Assembly: GCF_037892425.1 (NCBI RefSeq)
Contig: NZ_JBBKTT010000001.1
Span: forward strand, 868,001 to 932,000
DNA from: Lacibacter sp. H375
Lineage (GTDB): Bacteria; Bacteroidota; Bacteroidia; Chitinophagales; Chitinophagaceae
Reading direction: 5' to 3'
DNA length: 64,000 nucleotides
A model generated the notes under the pieces. It saw only the letters and a program-made list of their open reading frames with translations, did no database searches and had not been told where the DNA came from. Of the stretch, positions 35,096 to 43,427 are shown piece by piece (the first letter of the stretch is position 1; the number at the start of each line of letters is the position of its first letter). The position numbers and the translations under genes were made by a program.

Positions 35096-35722
35096 ATGCA
35101 ATTTGAATTGGATGACTTAGGGATACAACATACATTAAACATTGTGGGTCATTTAGATATACTTCAAGTGATAGAAGGTCCGCCAATTGTTTTTCTAATA
35201 GATGAAAAGCATCATGATCAATCTATTAAAATCAATGTTTTAAATGCCCGAGAATTAATCAAATTTGCGAGTGTAGAGGTGATTGGCGTTGAAAGTCATG
35301 AGGGTGGCTTTGAATGGGATGAAAGTGATGAAACATATTATGAGGAATTTAATGATGGTAATATAAATAATCAACAAACTAATACATGCCCCGAATTCGC
35401 TAATTCATTAAAAGAATTATTGATCACTAATATTTACGGAGTTGAATGCCGTGGTATGTTAAATAAAATTGAATGTGATCTTTTTGACCAAAGTTTATTT
35501 GATGCAAATTCTATTGTAAATCATCCTCTGCAACTAGGACGATCAAAACACTTTATTCAAACATTGTTTGGACATAAAATTCGAAATAATAAAAAAGGTA
35601 ACTTGTTACTGAATTGCGGAAGCAATCATAATTCGCACATAGAACAATGGATAAAATCAGGAGAAATAAATGCAATTACAAATCATCCAGCAAGTTATAT
35701 CAGATTGAATGCCTTCAAGTAA
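35096..35722 (+). CDS. Hypothetical protein of the accessory region (208 aa)
   Basis: Unrecognised soluble protein. The first strand region has IVFLIDEKHHDQSIKINVLNARELIKFASVEVIGVES. This is loosely like the GExH...N...lElE start of TraB/ChaN-type folds, but it is too weak to assign. The middle is acidic (about 75-95) and the C-terminus is basic. It stands 92 bases after the helicase and 20 bases before a four-helix membrane protein, so it more likely belongs with the latter and the second KAP NTPase. Confidence 0.45.
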   Translation: MQFELDDLGIQHTLNIVGHLDILQVIEGPPIVFLIDEKHHDQSIKINVLNARELIKFASVEVIGVESHEGGFEWDESDETYYEEFNDGNINNQQTNTCPEFANSLKELLITNIYGVECRGMLNKIECDLFDQSLFDANSIVNHPLQLGRSKHFIQTLFGHKIRNNKKGNLLLNCGSNHNSHIEQWIKSGEINAITNHPASYIRLNAFK

Positions 35723-35742
35723 ACCCAACAATTTAAATTATA

Positions 35743-36498
35743 ATGAATCCAAAATCAGCGAGCCAAGAAGCACTAGACTATAAAAAGAAGACTGAATTTG
35801 AGAATGCTTTAAAGCAAAGGAACTTTGAAATAGATCTATTTTGGAAGAGAAGTTGGTTTTTCGGTGCTTTGATCATTGCAGAAATAGCAGCTTACTATAA
35901 GTTGAAGGTGGATTATAATGAAAATTTTCCTCCTGTTACTATTGCTTTCTTAACATGTCTTACTGTTTTAGCACAATGCCTTATGAACAGAGGTAGTAAA
36001 TACTGGCAAGAGCGTTGGGAATATATGACTATGAATAGAGAAGCTGCCCTAAATCTTGAATTGACAAGGTTAAAAAAGTTTGATGATGAAACTCTCAATT
36101 CGTGGTTATATAAACATTATAAAGACGACGATAGAAACGAATGGTTTTTTATCGATGCTTCAATCTTAGCAAAAGATGATAATCTATTGACTAAGGCTCG
36201 AAGGTTTTCAGTTTCAAAAATCACTTTTCTTGTTTGGGATATAATTTTAATAATTTCGGTTTTATGTTGGTTTAATGAATCACTTGGTCTATTATCATCG
36301 ACCCCAAATTGGATATTCACTATAAAACTCTCTATATTCTACTTTATCATTCTGGCTTATATTTTCCTTTTCTGGAGAAATGGAAGTGTTTATGAGAATT
36401 ACAAACAGTCTATTGCTGATTTAGGAAAAGAAAAATTAAAAGAAGTAAATAGCAACTACGCAAATGGAAAAATAAGTACCACATTCCCTTTACAATAA
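35743..36498 (+). CDS. Four-helix membrane protein beside KAP NTPase (251 aa)
   Basis: Two hydrophobic helices near the N-terminus (about 36-53 and 61-80) and two near the C-terminus (about 158-180 and 190-211) flank a cytoplasmic loop of about 75 residues. After helix 2 comes CLMNRGSKYWQERWEYM, a conserved-looking NRGSKxWQxxWE motif typical of a family of four-helix proteins found beside ATPases and in conflict systems, where they may act as membrane pores or anchors. It starts 20 bases after the upstream hypothetical gene and 54 bases before the KAP gene. Effector role is inferred. Confidence 0.6.
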   Translation: MNPKSASQEALDYKKKTEFENALKQRNFEIDLFWKRSWFFGALIIAEIAAYYKLKVDYNENFPPVTIAFLTCLTVLAQCLMNRGSKYWQERWEYMTMNREAALNLELTRLKKFDDETLNSWLYKHYKDDDRNEWFFIDASILAKDDNLLTKARRFSVSKITFLVWDIILIISVLCWFNESLGLLSSTPNWIFTIKLSIFYFIILAYIFLFWRNGSVYENYKQSIADLGKEKLKEVNSNYANGKISTTFPLQ

Positions 36499-36552
36499 AG
36501 AAATCTATAAAACTTATTATACTATTTGTCTAACCATTTAATGGCTCCGTAA

Positions 36553-37959
36553 ATGCAAATAAAACATAAAGAACTTACGATTACATCTGAGAAACCTTTT
36601 GAACATTGCAGACTCGAAAGGAAAAAGTATGCAGAAGTACTTACTAGCATTGTAAGCACCTATGAAGATGGATTTGTTTTAGCCATTAACAATGAATGGG
36701 GAACAGGCAAGACCACATTTGTAAAAATGTGGGAACAACACTTGAAGAATCAGCATTTCCATACTCTATATTTTAATGCTTGGGAAAATGACTTTGAGAT
36801 TGATCCACTAGCTGCATTGCTTGGTGAACTGAAGAAACTATTTCCTGAAACACAAAAAACTGCTTTTAAAAGTTTATTAGAAAAAGGTTCTATCCTTACA
36901 AAAAACATCGTTCCGGCCTTAATAAAATATTTAATAAAAAAACATACTGGAAAAGAAGATTTAGCAGACCTTCTTGAAGCGAGCGCTAAAGGTGCCACCG
37001 CTCTTCTTGAAGACGAGATTAATGCATATACAACCAAGAAAGATGGGATTGTTGAATTTAAAAGAGAGTTAGAAAAATACATTAGTGAGAGTGCCAAAGC
37101 AAAACCAATAATTTTTATCATTGATGAGTTAGATAGATGTCGACCAAGTTATGCAGTGGAAGTTTTAGAACAAATGAAACATTTTTTTAGTGTACCTGGA
37201 ATTGTTTTTGTTTTATCAATTGACAAAGAACAACTAGGGAATGCGGTAAGGGGTGTCTACGGTAGCGAGCAAATAAATGTTAATGAATATCTTCGAAGAT
37301 TTATTGATGTTGAATATAGCCTTCCTAATCCAACCATTAGTGCCTTTTGTAAGTATTTATTTCATTACTATGATTTTGACTCATTCTTTAAGTCGACAGA
37401 AAGAAATTTCATAACAGAATTTCATAATGACGGCAAGTCATTTTATGAGTTTTCTTCTCTACTGCTTGAAGAAAAGAATTTGACACTCAGACAAGTTGAA
37501 AAACTTTTTTCGTACTCAAGACTTGCACTTAACTTATTTAGCAAGGATAATTATATTTTTCCAAGTACTTTTCTGTTTTTAATTTATCTAAAAGACTACA
37601 ATAATAAAATATATCAACAGATTAAACTTAGAAAATATGATTTGCAACAATTTGTTGATAATACTTGCATACTACTCCCCTTTTTAAATACTGAAGAATA
37701 TTCAAACTATTTTTCAAAAATAGAGTCTTTACTGATTCTTACTTATTATAATTATTTAAAACAAAAACAATCTAGTATTAAGTTATTGATTCAACAACCT
37801 GATTATAAATTCAGGCTGAATATAAAATCATCAATTAAGACTGACGATTCAGACTCATTACTTTTACGATATTTAGAATCTTATAGATATAAGGACTTTT
37901 ATAACATTGGTATTGATCATTTGATATATCGTATTGATTTGCTAGAAGAAATAAAATAA
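36553..37959 (+). CDS. KAP family P-loop NTPase, soluble type (468 aa)
   Basis: Walker A NEWGTGKTT is at residues 47-55, and Walker B is in PIIFIIDELDRCRP (about 184-196), followed by VLSIDKEQLGNAVRG and YLRRFIDVEYSLP, all standard KAP features. Unlike the larger KAP protein at 22.4 kb it has no membrane helices, which the neighbouring four-helix protein may supply. The C-terminal 200 residues are helical and AT-rich in codon use. It ends the accessory region. The pair resembles a compact two-gene ATPase/membrane effector unit (inference). Confidence 0.8.
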   Translation: MQIKHKELTITSEKPFEHCRLERKKYAEVLTSIVSTYEDGFVLAINNEWGTGKTTFVKMWEQHLKNQHFHTLYFNAWENDFEIDPLAALLGELKKLFPETQKTAFKSLLEKGSILTKNIVPALIKYLIKKHTGKEDLADLLEASAKGATALLEDEINAYTTKKDGIVEFKRELEKYISESAKAKPIIFIIDELDRCRPSYAVEVLEQMKHFFSVPGIVFVLSIDKEQLGNAVRGVYGSEQINVNEYLRRFIDVEYSLPNPTISAFCKYLFHYYDFDSFFKSTERNFITEFHNDGKSFYEFSSLLLEEKNLTLRQVEKLFSYSRLALNLFSKDNYIFPSTFLFLIYLKDYNNKIYQQIKLRKYDLQQFVDNTCILLPFLNTEEYSNYFSKIESLLILTYYNYLKQKQSSIKLLIQQPDYKFRLNIKSSIKTDDSDSLLLRYLESYRYKDFYNIGIDHLIYRIDLLEEIK

Positions 37960-38271
37960 GAATTTAGAAAGAAGCAGAAACAAGAGCCGAGGGAAATGGT
38001 TAAACTATTTCCTTTTTGGAAACGGTGGCCGAGGTGAAATTATAAAACTGCAACTCAACGAAAATTTCGAGCAGTTAAAAACGTATTACGCTGGCCAGTT
38101 CACTTATATATGAATGATATGGATTATTAATTGTTCAGCCCATTGGAGCAATATTGCTGAGGTGTTCCGGAAAAATGCTGTTAGTAAAAAGAACCAGTGA
38201 TTGAAGGTGGTTGTAACTATGCCAGCAGACGGGAGGATTTTTCTTTTTAAAATGCAACCATTAAAAAAAAT

Positions 38272-38285
38272 ATACCAATCGGTAT
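38272..38285. promoter_or_regulatory. TetR operator 1 (ATACCAATCGGTAT)
   Basis: A 14-base inverted repeat (ATACC / GGTAT arms) located 24 bases before the tetR start, upstream of the -7 element. The identical site in reverse orientation precedes the thioesterase gene. Confidence 0.75.
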
Positions 38286-38294
38286 TTATTTTCC

Positions 38295-38302
38295 TATATT
38301 TG
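38295..38302 (+). promoter_or_regulatory. -7 element TATATTTG of the tetR promoter
   Basis: Matches TAnnTTTG and lies only seven bases before the ATG at 38310, implying a very short or absent leader. The operator occupies the spacer to the -33 region, as expected for autorepression. Confidence 0.45.
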
Positions 38303-38309
38303 TTTTGCT

Positions 38310-38912
38310 ATGAACGATGCACTTTCAAAATCGGAACGGACGAAGCAATTTATCATTGAGAAAACAGCCCCTGTTTTCAATGCAAAGGGTTTTGCCGGTA
38401 CCTCACTTACCGACCTCACAAAAGCAACCGGATTAACGAAAGGAAGTATTTATGGAAACTTTGAGAACAAAGATGAAGTGGCGCTGGCGGCGTTTGACTA
38501 CAACTTTGCAAGGATAACTGCGTATATGAAAGCGAAGATACTGGCATCGGAACATTCCATTGACCGGTTGCTGGCTTATCCGAAAGTATACAGGGATTTT
38601 TTAAAGATCCCTTTTCTGCAACCCGGCTGTCCGATTTTAAATACATCAACTGAAGCGGATGATACGCACCCCATGTTAAGAGCGAGGGCGGCGGAAGCTT
38701 TGGCCTTCTGGAAAAAGTCGATTGAGAACCAGGTGAAAAGAGGAATTGAACGTAAGGAAATTAAGGCGGGAACAAATGCCACTGCGGTTGCAGTTATTAT
38801 GATGTCGATTATTGAAGGCGCCATTATGCAGGCCAAGGTAACGGGAAAATCCACGGAGTTAAAAATAGCAATGGACTACCTGCAGCAACTGATTAACGAT
38901 TTACGTGTTTGA
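38310..38912 (+). CDS. TetR/AcrR family transcriptional regulator (200 aa)
   Basis: An N-terminal HTH (about 12-58) with TAPVFNAKGFAGTSLTDLTKATGLTKGSIYGNFENKDEVALAAF, typical of TetR proteins, then an all-helical ligand domain with PGCPILNTSTEADDTHP, a TetR_C subgroup motif seen in regulators of small-molecule stress. Identical 14-base operators lie before its own start and before the next gene, so it probably represses both itself and the following thioesterase/PEBP genes until an inducer binds. It is 200 residues, normal for the family. Inducer unknown. Confidence 0.9.
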   Translation: MNDALSKSERTKQFIIEKTAPVFNAKGFAGTSLTDLTKATGLTKGSIYGNFENKDEVALAAFDYNFARITAYMKAKILASEHSIDRLLAYPKVYRDFLKIPFLQPGCPILNTSTEADDTHPMLRARAAEALAFWKKSIENQVKRGIERKEIKAGTNATAVAVIMMSIIEGAIMQAKVTGKSTELKIAMDYLQQLINDLRV

Positions 38913-38930
38913 TTTTTTTTGCACTAAAAT

Positions 38931-38944
38931 ATACCGATTGGTAT
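38931..38944. promoter_or_regulatory. TetR operator 2 (ATACCGATTGGTAT)
   Basis: The exact reverse complement of operator 1, placed 15 bases before the thioesterase start and 18 bases after the tetR stop. Two identical 14-base palindromes flanking one tetR gene strongly indicate its binding site. Confidence 0.75.
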
Positions 38945-38958
38945 AAAATAAAAAATGT

Positions 38959-39444
38959 ATGACTGAACTGAAAAAGGTTTTAGAAAGTAAAAAGAAAATC
39001 CGCTTTCATGATTGTGACCCTTACAATCATTTGAACAACTCACGGTATATCGATTATATCGTAACTGCCAGAGGTGATCAGTTGCTGGATAACTACCAGC
39101 TTGATATTTACAAACTGGCGGCGGAGCAGGGCATTGGCTGGGTATCGGCCCAAACACAGATCTCTTATCTGTATCCCGCCTACCTGATGGAAGAGGTGGT
39201 GATACAAACTCAACTACTGGCATTTTCTGAAAAGAGTTTGCTGCTTGAAGCGTTTATGTGGAACAACAGCAAGACCATCTTAAAGGCTGTGATGTGGACG
39301 AAGCTTGTGCATTATCATTTAAAGGCACAAAAAAGTTATGCGCATTCAGATGAATTGCTGCAGCTGTTCGGGCAGGTAGTAAACCCGCTGCCTGCTGCTA
39401 TGGATTTTGAAACAAGGATAAAAAGTTTAAAACAAACCACATGA
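38959..39444 (+). CDS. Acyl-CoA thioesterase, 4HBT hotdog family (161 aa)
   Basis: The hotdog-fold pattern of the YbgC/FadM-like group: KIRFHDCDPYNHLNNSRYIDYIV (catalytic Asp region DCDPYNHLNN), then VSAQTQISYLYPAYLMEEVVIQTQLL. Such enzymes hydrolyse acyl-CoA thioesters. The gene is controlled by a TetR operator directly upstream, which suggests response to an acyl compound or stress. It overlaps the next gene by four bases (ATGA). Substrate unknown. Confidence 0.8.
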   Translation: MTELKKVLESKKKIRFHDCDPYNHLNNSRYIDYIVTARGDQLLDNYQLDIYKLAAEQGIGWVSAQTQISYLYPAYLMEEVVIQTQLLAFSEKSLLLEAFMWNNSKTILKAVMWTKLVHYHLKAQKSYAHSDELLQLFGQVVNPLPAAMDFETRIKSLKQTT

Positions 39445-39983
39445 TACCATTACTATTAGTTGTTGCTGTTCTTGCGGGAAAAGTATGCAGCTCACAAACC
39501 TTTACACTTAAGTCGAGAGATTTAGGTGGACAGGCAACGCAAAAGCAGATACTTCCGGGATTTGGATGTACCGGTGAAAATATCTCTCCTCAATTATATT
39601 GGGAACAGGCACCGGCCGGTACGAAAAGTTTTGCGGTTACCATGTATGATGAGGATGCGCCAACCGGCAGTGGCTGGTGGCATTGGTTGATATTTGATAT
39701 CAATAAGTCTGTTACTGAACTTTCATCAGATGCAGGTAATAGTAAAAGCAAACTGGCGCCAAAAGGTTCGGTACAAAGCAAAACAGATTTTGGCCGGGAA
39801 GGTTATAGCGGGCCCTGCCCTCCTGCCGGCAGCGGGTTTCACCGGTATGTGATCACTGTATATGCTTTAAAGGTGGAGAAACTTGGACTGGATGAAAACG
39901 CAAGCCCGGCAATGGTTGGGTATTACCTGCATGAGCACACAATACAAAAAGCATCCCTATTATTTTACTATAAGCACTCATGA
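39441..39983 (+). CDS. YbhB/YbcL family Raf kinase inhibitor-like (PEBP) protein
   Basis: A phosphatidylethanolamine-binding-protein fold. It shows an N-terminal signal-like segment (PLLLVVAVLAGKVCS), then FGCTGENISPQLYWEQAPAGTKSFAVTMYDEDAPTGSGWWHWL, which contains the DPDAP-like (here DEDAP) and GxxxHW motifs of the family. GYSGPCPPAGSGFHRYVITVYAL is also characteristic. Biochemical function in bacteria is unclear. Its ATG overlaps the thioesterase stop, so the pair is translated together under the TetR operator. Confidence 0.9.
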   Translation: MIPLLLVVAVLAGKVCSSQTFTLKSRDLGGQATQKQILPGFGCTGENISPQLYWEQAPAGTKSFAVTMYDEDAPTGSGWWHWLIFDINKSVTELSSDAGNSKSKLAPKGSVQSKTDFGREGYSGPCPPAGSGFHRYVITVYALKVEKLGLDENASPAMVGYYLHEHTIQKASLLFYYKHS

Positions 39984-40092
39984 GTGAATGATGGCAGCAG
40001 ACCATTTTTGGAAGAAAAGAAATGGTTTGTCTGAACACTTATGTACAGCCATGAAAAGACCGACTGCAGGTAATTTATAAAAGAATACGCCA

Positions 40093-40614
40093 ATGAAATT
40101 TGAATTAGAGGAGACGCTTAAAATTATTGAGGCAACACCTGAAACGCTTTATGTATTGCTTCATGGTCTTTCACGGGACTGGATATATGCCAATGAAGGC
40201 GAACATACCTGGAGTGCTTTTGATGTGGTTGGGCATTTAATTGTTTGTGAGAAAACAGATTTTATTACCCGAACAGAAATCATTCTTTCTGCATCTGATA
40301 ACAAATTATTTCCTCTTATTGATATGACGGCCCAGTTTGAACTGAATAAGGGGAAGAGTATAGCTGAGTTATTACAGGAGTTTCAACAACTCAGAAGAGA
40401 GAATATCAAAAAATTACTTGCCTTTGAGCTCACAGAAAGTGATTTTAAGAAAACGGGGATACATCCAAAAATCGGAGAAGTAACACTTGCTGAATTACTT
40501 GCCGGCTGGGCCGCCCACGATCTGAATCATCTTTCACAGATAGCAAGAGTAATGGCAAAGCAATACAAACATGCCATGGGGCCATTTATGGAATTTGTAA
40601 GTATAGTAAAATAA
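40093..40614 (+). CDS. DinB family protein (173 aa)
   Basis: Four-helix-bundle DinB-type protein, a fold of putative metal-dependent thiol S-transferases. The metal ligands expected in this family are visible as the first-helix His (DVVGHLI) and the C-terminal HDLNHLSQIARV (two His). The protein is 173 residues, as usual. It begins 109 bases after the PEBP gene and ends five bases before the racemase gene. Substrate unknown; many Bacteroidota carry several such proteins with poorly known detoxification roles. Confidence 0.8.
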   Translation: MKFELEETLKIIEATPETLYVLLHGLSRDWIYANEGEHTWSAFDVVGHLIVCEKTDFITRTEIILSASDNKLFPLIDMTAQFELNKGKSIAELLQEFQQLRRENIKKLLAFELTESDFKKTGIHPKIGEVTLAELLAGWAAHDLNHLSQIARVMAKQYKHAMGPFMEFVSIVK

Positions 40615-40619
40615 ATACA

Positions 40620-41312
40620 ATGAAAACAATCGGACTTGTAGGTGGTATCAGCTGGACTTCAACCATTGACTATTACCGTTTTATTAATGAGGAAACAAAT
40701 AAGGTGCTTGGCAGTTTAAACTTTGCCGAATGCATTATCTATTCTGTAAACTTTGAGCATTTCAGAAAAAGTAATGCTGCCTACAACTGGGATGCCACAT
40801 TCGAATTATTATTAAAGGCTGCGTTGCATTTAGAACAAGCGGGTGCCGAGGTACTTCTGTTAGGTGCAAACACAGCGCATATTGTTGCAGACAGAATTCG
40901 TGCATGTGTACAGCTGCCGCTGATTGATATAAGGGAAGCTACCTCTAATGCCATTCATGAAAAGGGACTTAAAAAAGTTGGATTGATGGGAACATCCTAT
41001 ACAATGGAACTTGATTTTTACAAAGAGAAACTTTCAGCAAGTGATATTGAAGTTCTAACACCTTCAAATAAAACAGACAGGGATTATATAGAAGAAACGC
41101 TTGTGCATGAGTTAGGCAGAGGAATCCTGTCAGAAGAAACCAAAAAAAACTATTTGACGATTGCCAACAGGTTAATTGCGGAAGGTGCGGAAGGAATTGT
41201 ATTAGGATGTACTGAAATTCCACTCATTATTCAACAAGCCGATCTGCCTGTACCTGTTTTTAATACCACGCAGATTCATGCAAAAGCAGCTGTTGATTTT
41301 GCCTTACAGTAA
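40620..41312 (+). CDS. Aspartate/glutamate racemase family protein (230 aa)
   Basis: Members interconvert D- and L-amino acids with two cysteines. The N-terminal GLVGGISWTSTIDYYRFIN and the C-terminal LGCTEIPLII are typical, and the second catalytic Cys is retained in GCTE. The first position, normally (C)xNTxH, reads GANTAH. The first Cys is therefore Ala, so the protein may be a one-sided deaminase/isomerase-like enzyme or inactive as a racemase. It is five bases after the DinB gene. Confidence 0.8.
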   Translation: MKTIGLVGGISWTSTIDYYRFINEETNKVLGSLNFAECIIYSVNFEHFRKSNAAYNWDATFELLLKAALHLEQAGAEVLLLGANTAHIVADRIRACVQLPLIDIREATSNAIHEKGLKKVGLMGTSYTMELDFYKEKLSASDIEVLTPSNKTDRDYIEETLVHELGRGILSEETKKNYLTIANRLIAEGAEGIVLGCTEIPLIIQQADLPVPVFNTTQIHAKAAVDFALQ

Positions 41313-41339
41313 ATGACGTTCATTGATTAAAGAAGTAAC

Positions 41340-42806
41340 ATGTATTTCAGAAAATTTCTACGGCGAAAGCCTCTTGCTGCTTATAACGATGACATCAAGA
41401 CAAGCCAGTTAAAAAGAACATTGGGTAAATGGGAGTTAACCGCCATTGGGGTTGGAGCAGTTATTGGTGGTGGCATTTTCGTTTTAACAGGTGTAGCAGC
41501 TAATCAATATGCCGGACCGGCGTTGGCTTTGTCGTTTGTATTGGCCGGGGTTGGTTGTCTGTTAGCAGCTTTGTGTTATGCTGAGTTTGCAAGCATTTTA
41601 CCTGTTTCGGGATCGGCTTATGCATATTCTTACGGAACGGTTGGCGAATTGTTTGCGTGGTTTGTTGGCTGGAACCTGATACTTGAATACATGATGGGCG
41701 CTACTACAGTTGCAGTGAGCTGGTCGAAATATTTTATAAAGCTGCTGCACTTATGTGGAATCTCTAACCTTCCTGTATGGTTACTTAATGACCCCATAAC
41801 GGCGAAAGAGGAGGCAGCAAGACTTGGCACTACGGCTCCTGTTTTTTCCATTAATCTGCCGGCTGCTTTGATTGTATGGGTTGTTACGTATATTCTTGTA
41901 AAAGGGATTAAAGAATCAGCAAGGGCAAATAATTTAATTGTTGCATTGAAGGTAGCAGCTGTTTTGTTTGTGATTGTTGCAGGAGCGTCATATATCAATC
42001 CCTCCAATTGGGAGCCGTTTGTACCCAACAGAATTGTGGATAGTTCGGGCATGAGCCACTATGGAATGCCCGGCGTTATCACCGCAGCAGGAATTGTATT
42101 TTTTGCTTTTATCGGATTCGATGCGGTGTCGACACAGGCACAGGAAGCTATTCATCCTACTAAAGACATTCCGTTTGCAATTATTGCTTCATTGATCATT
42201 TGCACCACATTATACCTGCTGGTTTCATTGGTGCTGACAGGCATGGTTAACTATACATCAATTGAATTGGGTGCACCGGTGGCATCGGCCTTTGAAGCTG
42301 TTGGTTTGAGGTGGGCGTCGTTGTTAGTAACGGTTGCAGCCGTTGTAGGTTTGATTTCTGTGATGCTGGTGATGTTACTATCACAAACAAGAGTTTTCCT
42401 GAACATGGCCAAGGATGGATTGCTACCTTCCAAAATTTTTGCTGCTATTCATCCTGAATATAAGACCCCATGGAAAAGCACCATTTTGTTAGGCGCCATT
42501 GCATCGCTGGTAGCTGCAGTAACACCAATAGAGAAAGCAACGAAGATGACAAGTATCGGTACACTGCTGGCTTTTGCAATGATCTGTTGTGCAGTACTCA
42601 TACTCAGAAAAAAGCAGCCTGATCTTCACCGACCCTATAAAGTGAAGTACCTGCCATGGGTTGCCTCACTGGGATTTCTCTTTAATGTTTTGCTGATGTT
42701 GAGCCTTGACAGTGCCACCTGGCTTCGATTGATCATATGGAGTGCTGCCGGACTTCTGGTTTACTTTTTATATAGTGCAAAGAACAGTAAGCTTTCTAAA
42801 AAATAA
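41340..42806 (+). CDS. APC superfamily amino-acid permease, cationic amino acid transporter type (488 aa)
   Basis: Twelve-helix inner-membrane permease. The helix 1 motif GVGAVIGGGIFVLTGVAA is the APC substrate site, followed by LCYAEFASILPVSGSAYAYSYGTVGELFAWFVGWNLILEY, characteristic of the CAT/YhdG group; FFAFIGFDAVSTQAQEAIHPTKDIP is the helix 6 region. Members take up arginine, lysine or other neutral amino acids. It starts 27 bases after the racemase-like gene, so coordinated amino-acid handling is plausible. Substrate cannot be assigned. Confidence 0.9.
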   Translation: MYFRKFLRRKPLAAYNDDIKTSQLKRTLGKWELTAIGVGAVIGGGIFVLTGVAANQYAGPALALSFVLAGVGCLLAALCYAEFASILPVSGSAYAYSYGTVGELFAWFVGWNLILEYMMGATTVAVSWSKYFIKLLHLCGISNLPVWLLNDPITAKEEAARLGTTAPVFSINLPAALIVWVVTYILVKGIKESARANNLIVALKVAAVLFVIVAGASYINPSNWEPFVPNRIVDSSGMSHYGMPGVITAAGIVFFAFIGFDAVSTQAQEAIHPTKDIPFAIIASLIICTTLYLLVSLVLTGMVNYTSIELGAPVASAFEAVGLRWASLLVTVAAVVGLISVMLVMLLSQTRVFLNMAKDGLLPSKIFAAIHPEYKTPWKSTILLGAIASLVAAVTPIEKATKMTSIGTLLAFAMICCAVLILRKKQPDLHRPYKVKYLPWVASLGFLFNVLLMLSLDSATWLRLIIWSAAGLLVYFLYSAKNSKLSKK

Positions 42807-42862
42807 AATCAACCAATCTTATTCTGCGGTCAAAACTTTTCACATGAATAAAATGATGAAAC

Positions 42863-43375
42863 ATGCAAACGAGAATAATGCCTGCTACGGCAGCAGATTC
42901 AGACACTATTTGCCAACTATTTGAACAGGCGATAGCCTACCAAAAAGAACATAACTACATAGGTTGGGAAAGCTATGACAAATTGCGTATCGAAAAAGAT
43001 ATTGATGCGCAACTGTTATTTAAGATCTTGAGTAATGATCAGGTAGTTGGCATCTTTACTATTTATTACAGCGATCCATTAATCTGGAGAGAAATGGAAA
43101 AAAATGATGCGATCTACATACACCGTGTTGTTTTGAACAGGAAATTTCAAGGTATAAAACTGTTTAAATTGGCACTTGACTGGACGATGGAACATGCCCG
43201 TGAAAGAGGATTGAACTATATACGGATAGATACGTGGGCAGCAAATGAAAAAATTATCAGCTACTATAAAAATTATGGTTTCCGGTTTATTGAGAATTAT
43301 ACAACCGGTGACACTGAAGAACTACCTGTACCACACCGGAACCTTAACGTAACATTACTGGAGTTAGCTGTGTAA
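42863..43375 (+). CDS. GNAT family N-acetyltransferase (170 aa)
   Basis: Acetyl-CoA-dependent acetyltransferase fold: N-terminal TRIMPATAADSDTICQLFEQAI, the beta4 strand with YIHRVVLNRKFQGIKLFKLALDWTMEHARERG (in which RKFQGIKL stands in for the R/QxxGxG/A pyrophosphate loop), and the late NEKIISYYKNYGFRFIENYTTG, typical of GNATs. The acetyl-acceptor substrate is unknown. It is 56 bases after the permease gene. The RKFQGIKL loop is less canonical, so CoA binding may be weak. Confidence 0.8.
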   Translation: MQTRIMPATAADSDTICQLFEQAIAYQKEHNYIGWESYDKLRIEKDIDAQLLFKILSNDQVVGIFTIYYSDPLIWREMEKNDAIYIHRVVLNRKFQGIKLFKLALDWTMEHARERGLNYIRIDTWAANEKIISYYKNYGFRFIENYTTGDTEELPVPHRNLNVTLLELAV

Positions 43376-43427
43376 GCTTTTCAGCAACTGATGATTGTTA
43401 TATGAATAAAGAAATAATACTTGCAAT

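Larger units (their letters stand above)
37960..38309. other. Intergenic stretch at the right edge of the AT-rich region
   Basis: 350 bases with no intact gene. From about 37987 to 38113 one plus-strand frame reads like the end of a protein (FLFGNGGRGEIIKLQLNENF... ending GQFTYI, stop at 38111), possibly a gene remnant. The last 50 bases hold the TetR operator and promoter. No direct repeat matching the left edge was noticed. Confidence 0.4.

Noticed and set aside
35096-35722. Assignment as a TraB/ChaN-type protein
   Set aside because: Only one loose motif (LIDEKHH...IGVES) fits; not enough to name the family.
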